Below, piece after piece: positions 5,928 through 12,248 of a stretch of 12,248 bases of DNA. Every line of letters starts with the position of its first letter. Within the stretch, counting starts at the first letter, position 1. The position numbers and the translations under genes are program-made. Under the pieces are notes generated by a model. It was not told the origin of the DNA, did no database searches, and was given only the letters and a program-made list of their open reading frames with translations. The DNA is from Acidimicrobiia bacterium (lineage in GTDB: Bacteria; Actinomycetota; Acidimicrobiia; Spongiisociales; ZC4RG35), in the NCBI GenBank assembly GCA_029865445.1, contig JAOUGY010000091.1, forward strand, positions 1-12,248. Direction: 5' to 3'.

Positions 5928-7129
5928 GCAGGATCGTTACCGTCGGGATCGACCCGCCACCCTCGATCCTCGACCACCGCCCACCGCTCGTGTGGATGTC
6001 GACCGACCGGACCCTCTTCGGGTTCGGCGAGGCAGTGCGGATCGACGCCGGCACCGGCCCCGATCGCTTCTCGCGAGCCGCCGAACGATTCGGTGCGTGG
6101 CTGGAGGGATCCGACGTCGACGACGAAGTATCGGTGCCCGGCTCAGGACCGGTGGCGTTCTGCTCGTTCACGTTCGACGCCCGGTCTCAAGGCTCGGTGC
6201 TCATCGTCCCCCAGATCGTCGTAGGGCGAAATCTCGATCGATGGTTCGTCACCACGGTCGACGGCGCCGACGCCACGCCCGTGTTCCATCCATCGGGAAC
6301 GGGTGACATGCCGGTCGACCGACCCCGCTATGCCGGGGCTTCGATCCCCGACCTCGAGTGGCTGGAGGCGGTTGCAGCGGCCGTGTCTGCGATCGATGCC
6401 GGCTCGGCGGACAAGGTGGTGCTGGCCCGGGATTACGCGGTCTGGTCGAAGGAACGATTCGATCCGCGAAGGATTCTCGAGGTTCTCTCGGGACGGTTTC
6501 CGGACTGTTTCGTGTTTTCCGTGCAGGGCCTCATGGGGGCATCCCCGGAGCTGCTCGTGCGGGTGATGGACCGCAACGTCGAGTCCGTTGCGCTGGCGGG
6601 TTCGGCGCGCCGCTCCCCCGACACAGCCGAGGACGAGAGAATCGGGAAGGAGCTTCTCGCGTCGGACAAGGATCGTCGCGAGCACGACTGGGCCGCCGCT
6701 TCGGTGGGAAGGGTGCTCGGCGAGGTGTGCGAGCGGCTGTTCCGTGACCCCGAACCGACACTCCTCGAACTGGCGAATCTCCGTCACCTGGCGACCAGAT
6801 TCCGCGGTCGGCTCTCTGGCCATCATTCCGCGCTGGAACTCGCAGGGCGCCTCCACCCCACGGGCGCGGTCGGCGGCAATCCCACGAACGCAGCGCTGGC
6901 GCTGATCGGTTCTCTGGAACGCATGGACCGCGGTCGTTACGCCGCTCCCATCGGATGGATAGACCGGCATGGCGACGGTGAGTTCGCGATAGCTCTCAGA
7001 TGTGCCGAGATCTCCGGAGCCCGCGCGAGGTTGTTTGCGGGTGCCGGAATCGTCGCCGGGTCGCTTCCGGAGGAGGAACTGGAAGAGACGAGACTCAAAT
7101 TGCAGGCGATGCTCGGAGCGCTCTCGTAG
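5924..7129 (+). CDS. menF: isochorismate synthase (menaquinone pathway)
   Basis: A 401-aa chorismate-binding enzyme that converts chorismate to isochorismate, the first step of classical menaquinone synthesis. The conserved catalytic half spans about 143-400. It contains DKVVLARD (163-170, with Lys164 the likely general base), GASPELLV (205-212), VALAGSARR (222-230), SDKDRREHDW (247-256), LHPTGAVGGNP (310-320), ERMDRGRYAAPIGW (332-345) and the ending FAGAGIVAGSLPEEELEET. EntC/DhbC-like siderophore enzymes share these motifs; the close presence of menC and menD favours the menaquinone role. GTG 5924 overlaps the previous stop (GTGA), with AGAGG about 8 nt upstream. Longer N-terminal extensions of the frame overlap the upstream gene and are rejected. 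It converges on menD with a 24-bp gap and no clear terminator. Confidence 0.93.
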   Translation: MSRIVTVGIDPPPSILDHRPPLVWMSTDRTLFGFGEAVRIDAGTGPDRFSRAAERFGAWLEGSDVDDEVSVPGSGPVAFCSFTFDARSQGSVLIVPQIVVGRNLDRWFVTTVDGADATPVFHPSGTGDMPVDRPRYAGASIPDLEWLEAVAAAVSAIDAGSADKVVLARDYAVWSKERFDPRRILEVLSGRFPDCFVFSVQGLMGASPELLVRVMDRNVESVALAGSARRSPDTAEDERIGKELLASDKDRREHDWAAASVGRVLGEVCERLFRDPEPTLLELANLRHLATRFRGRLSGHHSALELAGRLHPTGAVGGNPTNAALALIGSLERMDRGRYAAPIGWIDRHGDGEFAIALRCAEISGARARLFAGAGIVAGSLPEEELEETRLKLQAMLGALS

Positions 7130-7153
7130 TTCTTCGCAGCTCTCGGGCGGCGG

Positions 7154-8806
7154 TCAGGATCTCAACGCTCGATCCACCGCCGCCCGCAGGGCACTCGCCG
7201 CCTCCGGACCGCCCTCCCGGTCGACGACAGTTTCAATCAGGTGGATTCCGCCGCTATCGGCGGCGCCTCGAACGTGGACGCCGAGGTCGTCGCTCGGATC
7301 CGCCAGAACGTGGGTCACGTTGTGGAACGCGGCGTAACGTTCGAATGACCGGCCGTGGGGAGTTCCGAAGAGCCGCTCGAAATGGGCGGGGAAGCGGGCT
7401 GGTGGCAGGTGGGAGAAGATGCCGCCGCCGTTGTCGTTGAGAACCACGAACGCCGCGTTGTGGTCGGTGTCCACGAGGAACCCGTTCATGTCATGCAGCA
7501 TCGAGAGGTCCCCGGCGAAAGCCGTCGCCATTCCCCGGGAGGTGGCCACGCCCAGGGCCGTGGACACGAACCCGTCGATCCCCGAAGCCCCGCGGTTGGC
7601 GATCACCTCGGTGTCGCCCGCGGGCATCACTGCATCGAGCAGCCGGACAGGCATCGAGGACGCCACCACGAGCGGACCCACGCTCACTCGGGCGAGATCT
7701 CGCGCGATCCGGAAGGGACTTGCGCTCGAATCGAGAGCCTCGTCCAGAGCGTGGCGTGCCAGTTGTTCGGCCTCGAGCCAGGATCTTCGCCATGGGCCTA
7801 CGCGAGTGGACGCGAAGCCGACCACCGGCGGCCCGGAAAGCAGGGTCTCGGCCTGTCGTGTCGGGTCCGACCACCGCCCTGCGTCATACACGACACGGTG
7901 AACACCGGCGATCATCCGCTCCACCGGCCGGCTCAAACCGGGCCGGCCCAACATGAGAACGACGTCCGGACGGTGCGCTTGCGCGAACACCTCGGCGGAC
8001 GAGAGGAAGTGAGCCGTCGATATGGTCTGGGGCGGCCTGAATCCGGCGGTCGGTTCAACGATCAGCGGCCACCCCAACAACCCTGCGAGTTGATCGGCAC
8101 CGGGCACCAACCCTCGCGAGCTCCCGACGATCACCAGGCCTCGTTCCGTGTCGACGATGTCTGCGGACAGTTCCACCGGAGCCGGGGCAACCGGAGTTTG
8201 AGCCGTCCACGGCGCCCCGTTCGCCCTTCCCTCGATCGACGACGAGAACTCGTCCCCGCGAGTGCGCCCATCGTCGGTGAGCGGGACGAGCGGCTCGTCG
8301 AAGCCGATGTTGACCTGTGCAGGGCCTGAGTTCACGGCCGCCGCCCGGCTCATGGTCGACCGCAGAGTCGACACGCCCTCGGGGGTGTCGGGGAGATGGC
8401 TGATGTCAATCGACCAGGTTGCATGCCCTCCGAATGCTCCGACCTGATCGATCGTCTGATTCGCACCGACACCCCTGAGCTCGACCGGCCGGTCGGCGGT
8501 GAGCACGATCAGTGGGGTGAGCGACATCTCCGCTTCGATCACGGCCGGGTAGAGGTTCGCCACCGCCGTTCCGGACGTGACGATGACAGCCGCCCGTGTT
8601 CCCGCCTTGGACATCCCCAAGGCCCGGAATCCTGCGGACCGCTCGTCGAGCGCCACCGAGATCTGGGCACCCGGATGGTCGAATGCGGCCATCGCCAGGG
8701 CGGCGGACCGCGAACCAGGTGAGATGACGAAGTGGGCGATACCCCCCCGGACGAGCTCGTCGATGACCACCCGGCCGACGGCTGTAGACCTGTTCGGTTG
8801 GCTCAC
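7154..8806 (-). CDS. menD: 2-succinyl-5-enolpyruvyl-6-hydroxy-3-cyclohexene-1-carboxylate synthase
   Basis: A 550-aa thiamine-diphosphate enzyme that joins isochorismate and 2-oxoglutarate (as a succinic semialdehyde anion equivalent) to give SEPHCHC. Motifs in order: ISPGSRSA (28-35), DERSAGF (54-60) with Glu55 as the cofactor-activating glutamate at the same number as in E. coli MenD, TSGTAVANLYPAV (77-89), TADRPVELRGVGANQTIDQ (103-121), NRGASGIDG (404-412), and the ThDP/Mg-binding GDLSMLHDMN...LNDNGGG (432-462). Length is typical. It begins with GTG 8806, overlapping the menC stop (GTGA), with GGAG about 8 nt upstream. It is the last gene of the minus-strand operon and faces menF, whose product is its substrate. 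Confidence 0.97.
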   Translation of the reverse strand: MSQPNRSTAVGRVVIDELVRGGIAHFVISPGSRSAALAMAAFDHPGAQISVALDERSAGFRALGMSKAGTRAAVIVTSGTAVANLYPAVIEAEMSLTPLIVLTADRPVELRGVGANQTIDQVGAFGGHATWSIDISHLPDTPEGVSTLRSTMSRAAAVNSGPAQVNIGFDEPLVPLTDDGRTRGDEFSSSIEGRANGAPWTAQTPVAPAPVELSADIVDTERGLVIVGSSRGLVPGADQLAGLLGWPLIVEPTAGFRPPQTISTAHFLSSAEVFAQAHRPDVVLMLGRPGLSRPVERMIAGVHRVVYDAGRWSDPTRQAETLLSGPPVVGFASTRVGPWRRSWLEAEQLARHALDEALDSSASPFRIARDLARVSVGPLVVASSMPVRLLDAVMPAGDTEVIANRGASGIDGFVSTALGVATSRGMATAFAGDLSMLHDMNGFLVDTDHNAAFVVLNDNGGGIFSHLPPARFPAHFERLFGTPHGRSFERYAAFHNVTHVLADPSDDLGVHVRGAADSGGIHLIETVVDREGGPEAASALRAAVDRALRS

Positions 8807-9753
8807 GTCAACAGCTCCGCAGCCTGGCGCAGCCGTCGCATCAGCGCTCCTGCCACCCTACGTTCCGGTCGCCATCGCTCCAGGAGGTCGGGATGGGGCT
8901 GCACCCGGCGAACGGATGCGGCGCCGCGGACGGGAACGACGGGATCCAGGACCACGTCGCCTGCCAGAAGTGGGCCGGTACCGAGGCCGCAAGCATGCTC
9001 GAGGCGAGGGAGGGCTGCGGCGGCGGCGAGACCCGAGGCCAAGCCGATCGAGGTGTCGATGGCGGATGACACCACAACAGGGACGCCGGCCCGTTCGGCG
9101 AACGACACCAACGGTCGGATACCCCCCATCGGTTGGACCTTGAGCACGGCGATGTCAACAGCACCTCGCTCCACCGCCTCCATCGGGTCGGCGGCCAAGC
9201 GGATCACCTCGTCCCCGGCTAGCGGGACCGATATCCGCCGACGCAGCTCGAGCAGTTCCTCGATGGTCGCTACCGGCTGCTCGACGTATTCCAGGTCGAA
9301 CTCGGCGAGATCACCCACCCGCGCCTCGGCCTCATCCACGGTCCATGTCCCATTGACGTCGAGCCGGATCGCCCCGGTCGGTCCGAGGGCGTCTCGGACG
9401 GCCTCGACCCTGCTCACATCCTGGGCAAAGTCCTGGCCCGGTTCCCCGACCTTGACCTTGGCGGTAGAACAGCCGGAGTCCCGCGTGAGCCGCGCCGCCT
9501 CGTCGGCTGCCACCGCCGGGATCGTTGTGTTCAACTCGATCGTGGTCCGGCGGGCCTGCGGCCAGGGCCGGCACGCCGACTCCAGCGCCGCCGCCAGCCA
9601 TTTCACCGTCGTTTCCGGTGGGTACTCGGGGAACGGAGAGAACTCGCCCCACCCTTCGCTTCCCTCTACGAGGACGGCGTCTCTCCACGAAACCCGCCGG
9701 AACGGAACCCGGAGCGGAATTCTCACCGGATGGAGCTCAACATCGCTCAACAC
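8803..9753 (-). CDS. menC: o-succinylbenzoate synthase (enolase superfamily)
   Basis: About 316 aa; the enzyme dehydrates SHCHC to o-succinylbenzoate. Numbering here is from TTG 9759. The barrel shows the MLE-subgroup signature: KVKVG (101-105) with catalytic Lys103, metal ligands Asp134 (DVNGTW), Glu160 (EQP) and Asp183 (GDE), then Lys207 in LKVQPMGG and SSAIDTSIGL (231-240). N-acylamino-acid racemases and dipeptide epimerases share this fold, but placement directly upstream of menD supports MenC. The start is uncertain: GTG 9753 has AGGA (9760-9763) with a 6-nt spacer and is preferred, while TTG 9759 would overlap the cytochrome stop as TTGA. The two differ by only two residues. The stop overlaps the menD start. 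Confidence 0.94.
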   Translation of the reverse strand: MLSDVELHPVRIPLRVPFRRVSWRDAVLVEGSEGWGEFSPFPEYPPETTVKWLAAALESACRPWPQARRTTIELNTTIPAVAADEAARLTRDSGCSTAKVKVGEPGQDFAQDVSRVEAVRDALGPTGAIRLDVNGTWTVDEAEARVGDLAEFDLEYVEQPVATIEELLELRRRISVPLAGDEVIRLAADPMEAVERGAVDIAVLKVQPMGGIRPLVSFAERAGVPVVVSSAIDTSIGLASGLAAAAALPRLEHACGLGTGPLLAGDVVLDPVVPVRGAASVRRVQPHPDLLERWRPERRVAGALMRRLRQAAELLT

Positions 9754-9755
9754 GG

Positions 9756-10052
9756 TCAATCCTGTCGGGTTCGGATGTAGGCCACCACTCGTTCGATCTG
9801 CGCCTCGGACAGCGCCGACCCGAACGACGGCATCCTGCCGTTTCCACGCTTGATGGTGGTGACGAGATAGTCGTCCGGACGGTCTTTCGAAGGCGCCCCT
9901 GCGCCCAGGGCCGGTCCTACCCCACCCTCAAGGTCCGAGCCGTGGCACCGCGCGCAGGAGGCGGCAAAGATCTCGGAGCCGGTCGCATCCTCGGGAAGGC
10001 CAGGGCCGCACCCGGTGGTGAGTAACAGAGCGATCGCAAGGATCAGTTTCAG
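9756..10052 (-). CDS. small lipoprotein c-type cytochrome, CTG start
   Basis: A 98-aa class I cytochrome c. The N-terminus is a short lipoprotein signal: Lys2, hydrophobic LILAIALLL, then TTGC with Cys15 as the predicted lipidated residue, so the mature protein would be anchored on the outer face of the cytoplasmic membrane. The haem motif is CARCH (Cys33, Cys36, His37), followed by a GVGPALG loop and the probable axial Met74 in GRMPSFG. The C-terminal helix QIERVVAYIR packs against the haem in this family. The frame has no ATG, GTG or TTG between an in-frame TAG (10077-10079) and the haem motif. CTG 10052 overlaps the manC stop (CTGA) and has GAGAGGGG (10059-10066) 6 nt upstream. Likely role: electron transfer near the menaquinol-oxidising chain (inferred from context). 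Confidence 0.9.
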   Translation of the reverse strand: MKLILAIALLLTTGCGPGLPEDATGSEIFAASCARCHGSDLEGGVGPALGAGAPSKDRPDDYLVTTIKRGNGRMPSFGSALSEAQIERVVAYIRTRQD

Positions 10053-11110
10053 TCCGCACCCCTCTCGACTTCGGGCCTACCCGTCAACTGGTCCACAATC
10101 GATCTGACGTCCTGGGCCTGGTGCCTCGACGTGACGAGCACGGCGTCGCCGGTGTCGACCACCACCACATCATCGAGCCCCACTACTGCGACCAGCCGCC
10201 CACCGGACCGCACGTAGGACTGCCGGACTCCTGAGAGTGCCACGTCGCCCACCACGACGTTGCCGTTCTCGTCTTGGTCTCCGATCTCCCACAACGTCGA
10301 CCACGAGCCGACGTCGCTCCATCCCACGTCTATCGGCACCACGACGGCACGATCCGTGTGCTCCATGACCGCGTGATCGAATGAAATTGAAGGCGCCTTC
10401 TCAAATGATTCGGACAGCAAGAACCGGCCGGCCCGTTCCGATTTGGCCATGCAGGCCGCCACGGACGCAGCGACGTCCGGAGCGAACCGTTCGATCTCTG
10501 CTCGCACTTCACCGGCGCGAAAGACGAACATCCCGCTGTTCCACAGGAAACGCCCCGACGCCACGTAGCGGGCGGCAGTTTCGGCGTCCGGTTTCTCCAC
10601 GAATCGAACGACCGGGCGGACCTCGCCCCCCGGCCCGGCTTCGATGTAGCCATATCCCGTCTCCGGCGCGGTTGGAACGATTCCGAATGTGACGAGGCGG
10701 CCTTGTCCGGCGGCGTCGGCCGCGATACGAACCGCATCCCGGAACCCGTCGACGTCCGCGATGACGTGGTCGGCCGGGAGCACCACCATCACGGCTTCGG
10801 GATCGAGAACCAGTGCCGCCGCCATCACGGCCGGCGCGGTGTTTCTACCCACCGGCTCGGCCACGACGTGGGCCGGTTCGATACCGACCTCCGCCAGCTG
10901 ACCGACGATGCGATCGAGGTGCCGCACCCCACAGACGACGACCGGAGCGCCGACCTCGCCCGATTCTCGCAGCCTCATAGCTGTCGCCTGGATCATCGAT
11001 TCGGCGCCAACCAGGGACTGGAGTTGCTTGGGGACCTCGGTTCTCGACATTGGCCACAACCGCGAACCCACGCCTCCCGACAGCAAAACAGGAACGATCT
11101 TCACCGGCAC
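10049..11110 (-). CDS. manC: mannose-1-phosphate guanylyltransferase
   Basis: A 353-aa nucleotidyltransferase that makes GDP-mannose from GTP and mannose 1-phosphate, supplying mannosylated glycans. Motifs: LSGGVGSRLWPMSR (10-23), the pyrophosphorylase signature; PKQL (27-30); EPVGRNTAPA (85-94); LPADH (111-115); GYGYI (152-156); FVEKPD (170-175); NSGMFVF (191-197); and the later DVGWSDVGSW. The C-terminal phosphomannose isomerase domain of bifunctional enzymes is absent, so this is the short single-function form. GTG 11110 is preferred, with GGAG 8 nt upstream; GTG 11104 is the alternative. Longer N-terminal extensions overlap the upstream gene and lack family motifs. The gap to the upstream gene is 25 bp and the stop overlaps the cytochrome CTG. 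Confidence 0.95.
   Translation of the reverse strand: MPVKIVPVLLSGGVGSRLWPMSRTEVPKQLQSLVGAESMIQATAMRLRESGEVGAPVVVCGVRHLDRIVGQLAEVGIEPAHVVAEPVGRNTAPAVMAAALVLDPEAVMVVLPADHVIADVDGFRDAVRIAADAAGQGRLVTFGIVPTAPETGYGYIEAGPGGEVRPVVRFVEKPDAETAARYVASGRFLWNSGMFVFRAGEVRAEIERFAPDVAASVAACMAKSERAGRFLLSESFEKAPSISFDHAVMEHTDRAVVVPIDVGWSDVGSWSTLWEIGDQDENGNVVVGDVALSGVRQSYVRSGGRLVAVVGLDDVVVVDTGDAVLVTSRHQAQDVRSIVDQLTGRPEVERGAD
10059..10066 (-). promoter_or_regulatory. ribosome binding site deciding the CTG start
   Basis: GAGAGGGG on the minus strand, within the last codons of manC, ends 6 nt before the CTG at 10052. It is the only purine-rich Shine-Dalgarno-like site in reach of the cytochrome frame and supports the non-standard start. 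Confidence 0.6.
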
Positions 11111-11135
11111 CAGGCTAACTCCGGGGCCGCTTCCT

Positions 11136-11627
11136 TCAGCTGACGCGGTACGCGTCGCCGAGCGCGAGATAGGTATCCACGCCACTCCTCTGGCGTTCGA
11201 TCTCCTCGGGTCGAAGCTCTCGGATCGGTTTGGCGGGCGTGCCCATGGCGAGAGTCCAGGCCGGAATCTCCCGTCCCTCGGGAAGTACAGATCCGGCGGC
11301 GAGCCAGGAACCCACGCCCATCGTCGAACCATTGAGCGCTTTCGCTCCGATCCCGACCAGACAATGATCACCGATCGTGGCGCCGTGCACGACTGCGGCG
11401 TGGCCCACGGTCACCCGGCTCCCGATGATGGCCGGGATACCCTCGTCACAGTGCAGGACCGAGTTGTCCTGGATGTTGGTCTCTTCGCCGATCTCGATCC
11501 GGTCGAACTCCGCACGAGCCACGACTCCGAACATGATGACGGCCCGCCTCCGCACGAGAATCCGGCCTCTGAGAACGGCGGTCGGCGCCACGAAGGCCTC
11601 CGGATCGATGTCTGGTGTTTCGATCAC
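11136..11627 (-). CDS. gamma-carbonic anhydrase-like left-handed beta-helix protein
   Basis: A 163-aa hexapeptide-repeat protein of the gamma-carbonic anhydrase / YrdA / PaaY family. Successive [LIV]-G-x4 turns run from about 13 to 117. The three expected metal-binding histidines are present: His59 in SVLHCDEG and His76 plus His81 in VGHAAVVHG. MGTPAKPIREL (128-138) is the usual family ending before the C-terminal helix. Members bind Zn or another divalent metal; many act as carbonic anhydrases but others are CoA thioesterases or have no known activity, so the reaction is left open. GTG 11627 overlaps the stop of the upstream gene (GTGA); GTG 11633 is a possible alternative. It sits 25 bp upstream of manC in the same operon. 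Confidence 0.92.
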   Translation of the reverse strand: MIETPDIDPEAFVAPTAVLRGRILVRRRAVIMFGVVARAEFDRIEIGEETNIQDNSVLHCDEGIPAIIGSRVTVGHAAVVHGATIGDHCLVGIGAKALNGSTMGVGSWLAAGSVLPEGREIPAWTLAMGTPAKPIRELRPEEIERQRSGVDTYLALGDAYRVS

Positions 11628-12248
11628 GGCCACTCGTCGTACAGGTCTTCGCCGGCGAAGGAGACGTGCCCGCAAACCGAGCAGACCCGCCGGGTGATGC
11701 CGGAGACGGTCTTCGCCTCCTGGTAGTCGTGGTCGTGGGGCGCTTCGCTCTTGTTCCGTCCGAACAGGCCGCGCTTCTTGCCCTCCATCCGAGGCGGCCG
11801 GACTCGCGCCGGTGGTGGCGGATCGGCGGGGGCCACCACAGGAACCTCGGTCTGCACTGTCTCGAACGCATGCGATGCGGCAGGGACGGCCTCTTCGAAT
11901 TCGCGTTCCTCGGACGTGTATTCGGCTGGAGCGCCATCGAGCTGGTCGGTCGGCTCGTCGGCCTGGTCGATGGCGGATGATATGTCGTCGATGGCAGTCG
12001 CCAAGTCATCAACTGGCTCACCAACCTCCTCAACCGCAGCCTGCAAGTCATCAACCGGCTCACCAACTTCCTCGACCGCAGTCCGCAAGTCATCGATGGC
12101 GGCGGACTCCTCGAGATTCTCAAACGGCTCCGGTGCCTCTTCGACCGGCTCGACATCAACCGACTCGACATGCAGCGACTCGGCCTCCACAGGCTCGACA
12201 TCAACCGACTCGACATCAACCGGCTCGACATCAACCGACTCGACATGC
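11624..12248 (-). CDS. acidic repeat protein with C-terminal CxxC motif; 5' end outside window
   Basis: The last 208 residues of an unrecognised protein; the frame stays open to the window edge, so the start is unknown. Three parts are visible. First come tandem acidic pentads of the VESVD/VEPVD type (12247 to about 12143). Next, after a short linker, are 14-residue repeats such as AVEEVGEPVDDLQA (about 11963-12105), probably helical. Last is a Pro-rich linker (PADPPPPARVRPP), a basic GKKRGLFGRNK stretch, and a C-terminal HDHDY...RRVCSVCGHVSF with one CxxC that could form a small metal site with nearby His. No signal peptide or membrane span is seen in the visible part. The stop overlaps the start of the gamma-carbonic anhydrase-like gene (GTGA), so they are co-translated. 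Function unknown; a scaffold or RNA/protein-binding role is speculation. Confidence 0.85.
   Translation of the reverse strand, partial: HVESVDVEPVDVESVDVEPVEAESLHVESVDVEPVEEAPEPFENLEESAAIDDLRTAVEEVGEPVDDLQAAVEEVGEPVDDLATAIDDISSAIDQADEPTDQLDGAPAEYTSEEREFEEAVPAASHAFETVQTEVPVVAPADPPPPARVRPPRMEGKKRGLFGRNKSEAPHDHDYQEAKTVSGITRRVCSVCGHVSFAGEDLYDEWP
12005..12105. repeat. 42-bp in-frame tandem repeat
   Basis: GTCATCAAC/CGGCTCACC-type units begin at 12005, 12047 and 12089, exactly 42 bp apart; the third is partial. They encode the 14-residue acidic repeats of the minus-strand protein. A more diverged unit precedes them at about 11963-12004. Confidence 0.85.
12143..12248. repeat. 15-bp in-frame tandem repeat continuing past the window edge
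   Basis: On the minus strand, seven 15-bp units of the form GTCGAGTCGGTTGAT or GTCGAGCCGGTTGAT follow each other, two of them diverged (encoding VEPVE and AESLH). They encode pentads V-E-[S/P]-V-[D/E]. Alternation of S and P units suggests a 30-bp higher-order unit. Confidence 0.85.

Noticed and set aside
7355..8329. Long + strand open frame (about 324 codons)
   Set aside because: Lies wholly antisense to menD, has no recognisable motif, and is the usual shadow of a high-GC gene.
8732..9853. Long + strand open frame (about 373 codons)
   Set aside because: Antisense to menC and part of the cytochrome gene; Ser/Arg/Thr-rich low-quality translation with no motif.
11111..11371. N-terminal extension of manC
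   Set aside because: Overlaps the gamma-carbonic anhydrase-like gene and lacks any family motif; GTG 11110 has a good Shine-Dalgarno.
11446..12246. Minus-strand frame encoding MSSRL-type repeats
   Set aside because: Out-of-frame reading of the same 15-bp repeats; the frame giving the acidic protein has the CxxC domain and the GTGA junction.

Overview
The window reads as chromosomal DNA of a high-GC Actinomycetota. Sampled lines of the coding parts are about 65% G+C, GTG starts are common, the rhodanese closely resembles mycobacterial CysA-type enzymes, a SufE gene lies divergently beside it, and two promoters look leaderless. An acidimicrobial or related uncultured actinobacterial lineage would fit, but the sequence does not settle it. 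Most of the window is housekeeping metabolism. I see no phage, transposase, CRISPR array, rRNA or tRNA.

Layout. (1) 1-1293, + strand: the 3' end of malQ (4-alpha-glucanotransferase), then a tam-like trans-aconitate methyltransferase joined by an ATGA overlap. (2) 1297-2647: a two-domain rhodanese (-) and sufE (+), divergent across a 76-bp region with an identical TACGAT hexamer facing each way. (3) 2648-3859: an accessory-looking stretch. It holds short GC-rich repeats, a promoter-like box facing a doubtful small ORF, one unrecognised 179-aa gene of modestly lower GC, and a roughly 100-bp unit tandemly repeated about 2.5 times. (4) 3860-7129: an SDR of the 17-beta-HSD10 type (-), divergent from a tightly coupled + strand operon murI - small helical protein - menF. 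(5) 7154-12248, - strand: one compact operon. In transcription order it is an acidic repeat protein with a C-terminal CxxC (5' end outside the window), a gamma-carbonic-anhydrase-like protein, manC, a small lipoprotein cytochrome c, menC and menD.

How the genes fit together. menF, menD and menC are three early steps of the classical menaquinone pathway: chorismate to isochorismate to SEPHCHC, and later SHCHC to o-succinylbenzoate. They lie in two convergent operons that meet with a 24-bp gap. A membrane-anchored c-type cytochrome inside the menaquinone operon suggests co-expression of the quinone pathway with an electron carrier. murI supplies D-glutamate for peptidoglycan and manC supplies GDP-mannose for glycans. 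The rhodanese and SufE handle sulfane sulfur.

The most notable finding is the cytochrome c gene at 9756-10052. Its frame has no ATG, GTG or TTG between the upstream in-frame stop and the haem motif. It appears to start at a CTG that overlaps the manC stop (CTGA) behind a well-placed Shine-Dalgarno, so ordinary gene callers would miss it. Other points of interest are a palindromic -10 element shared by the SDR and murI, leaderless-type promoters, the repeat-flanked orphan gene, and the repeat architecture of the last protein.
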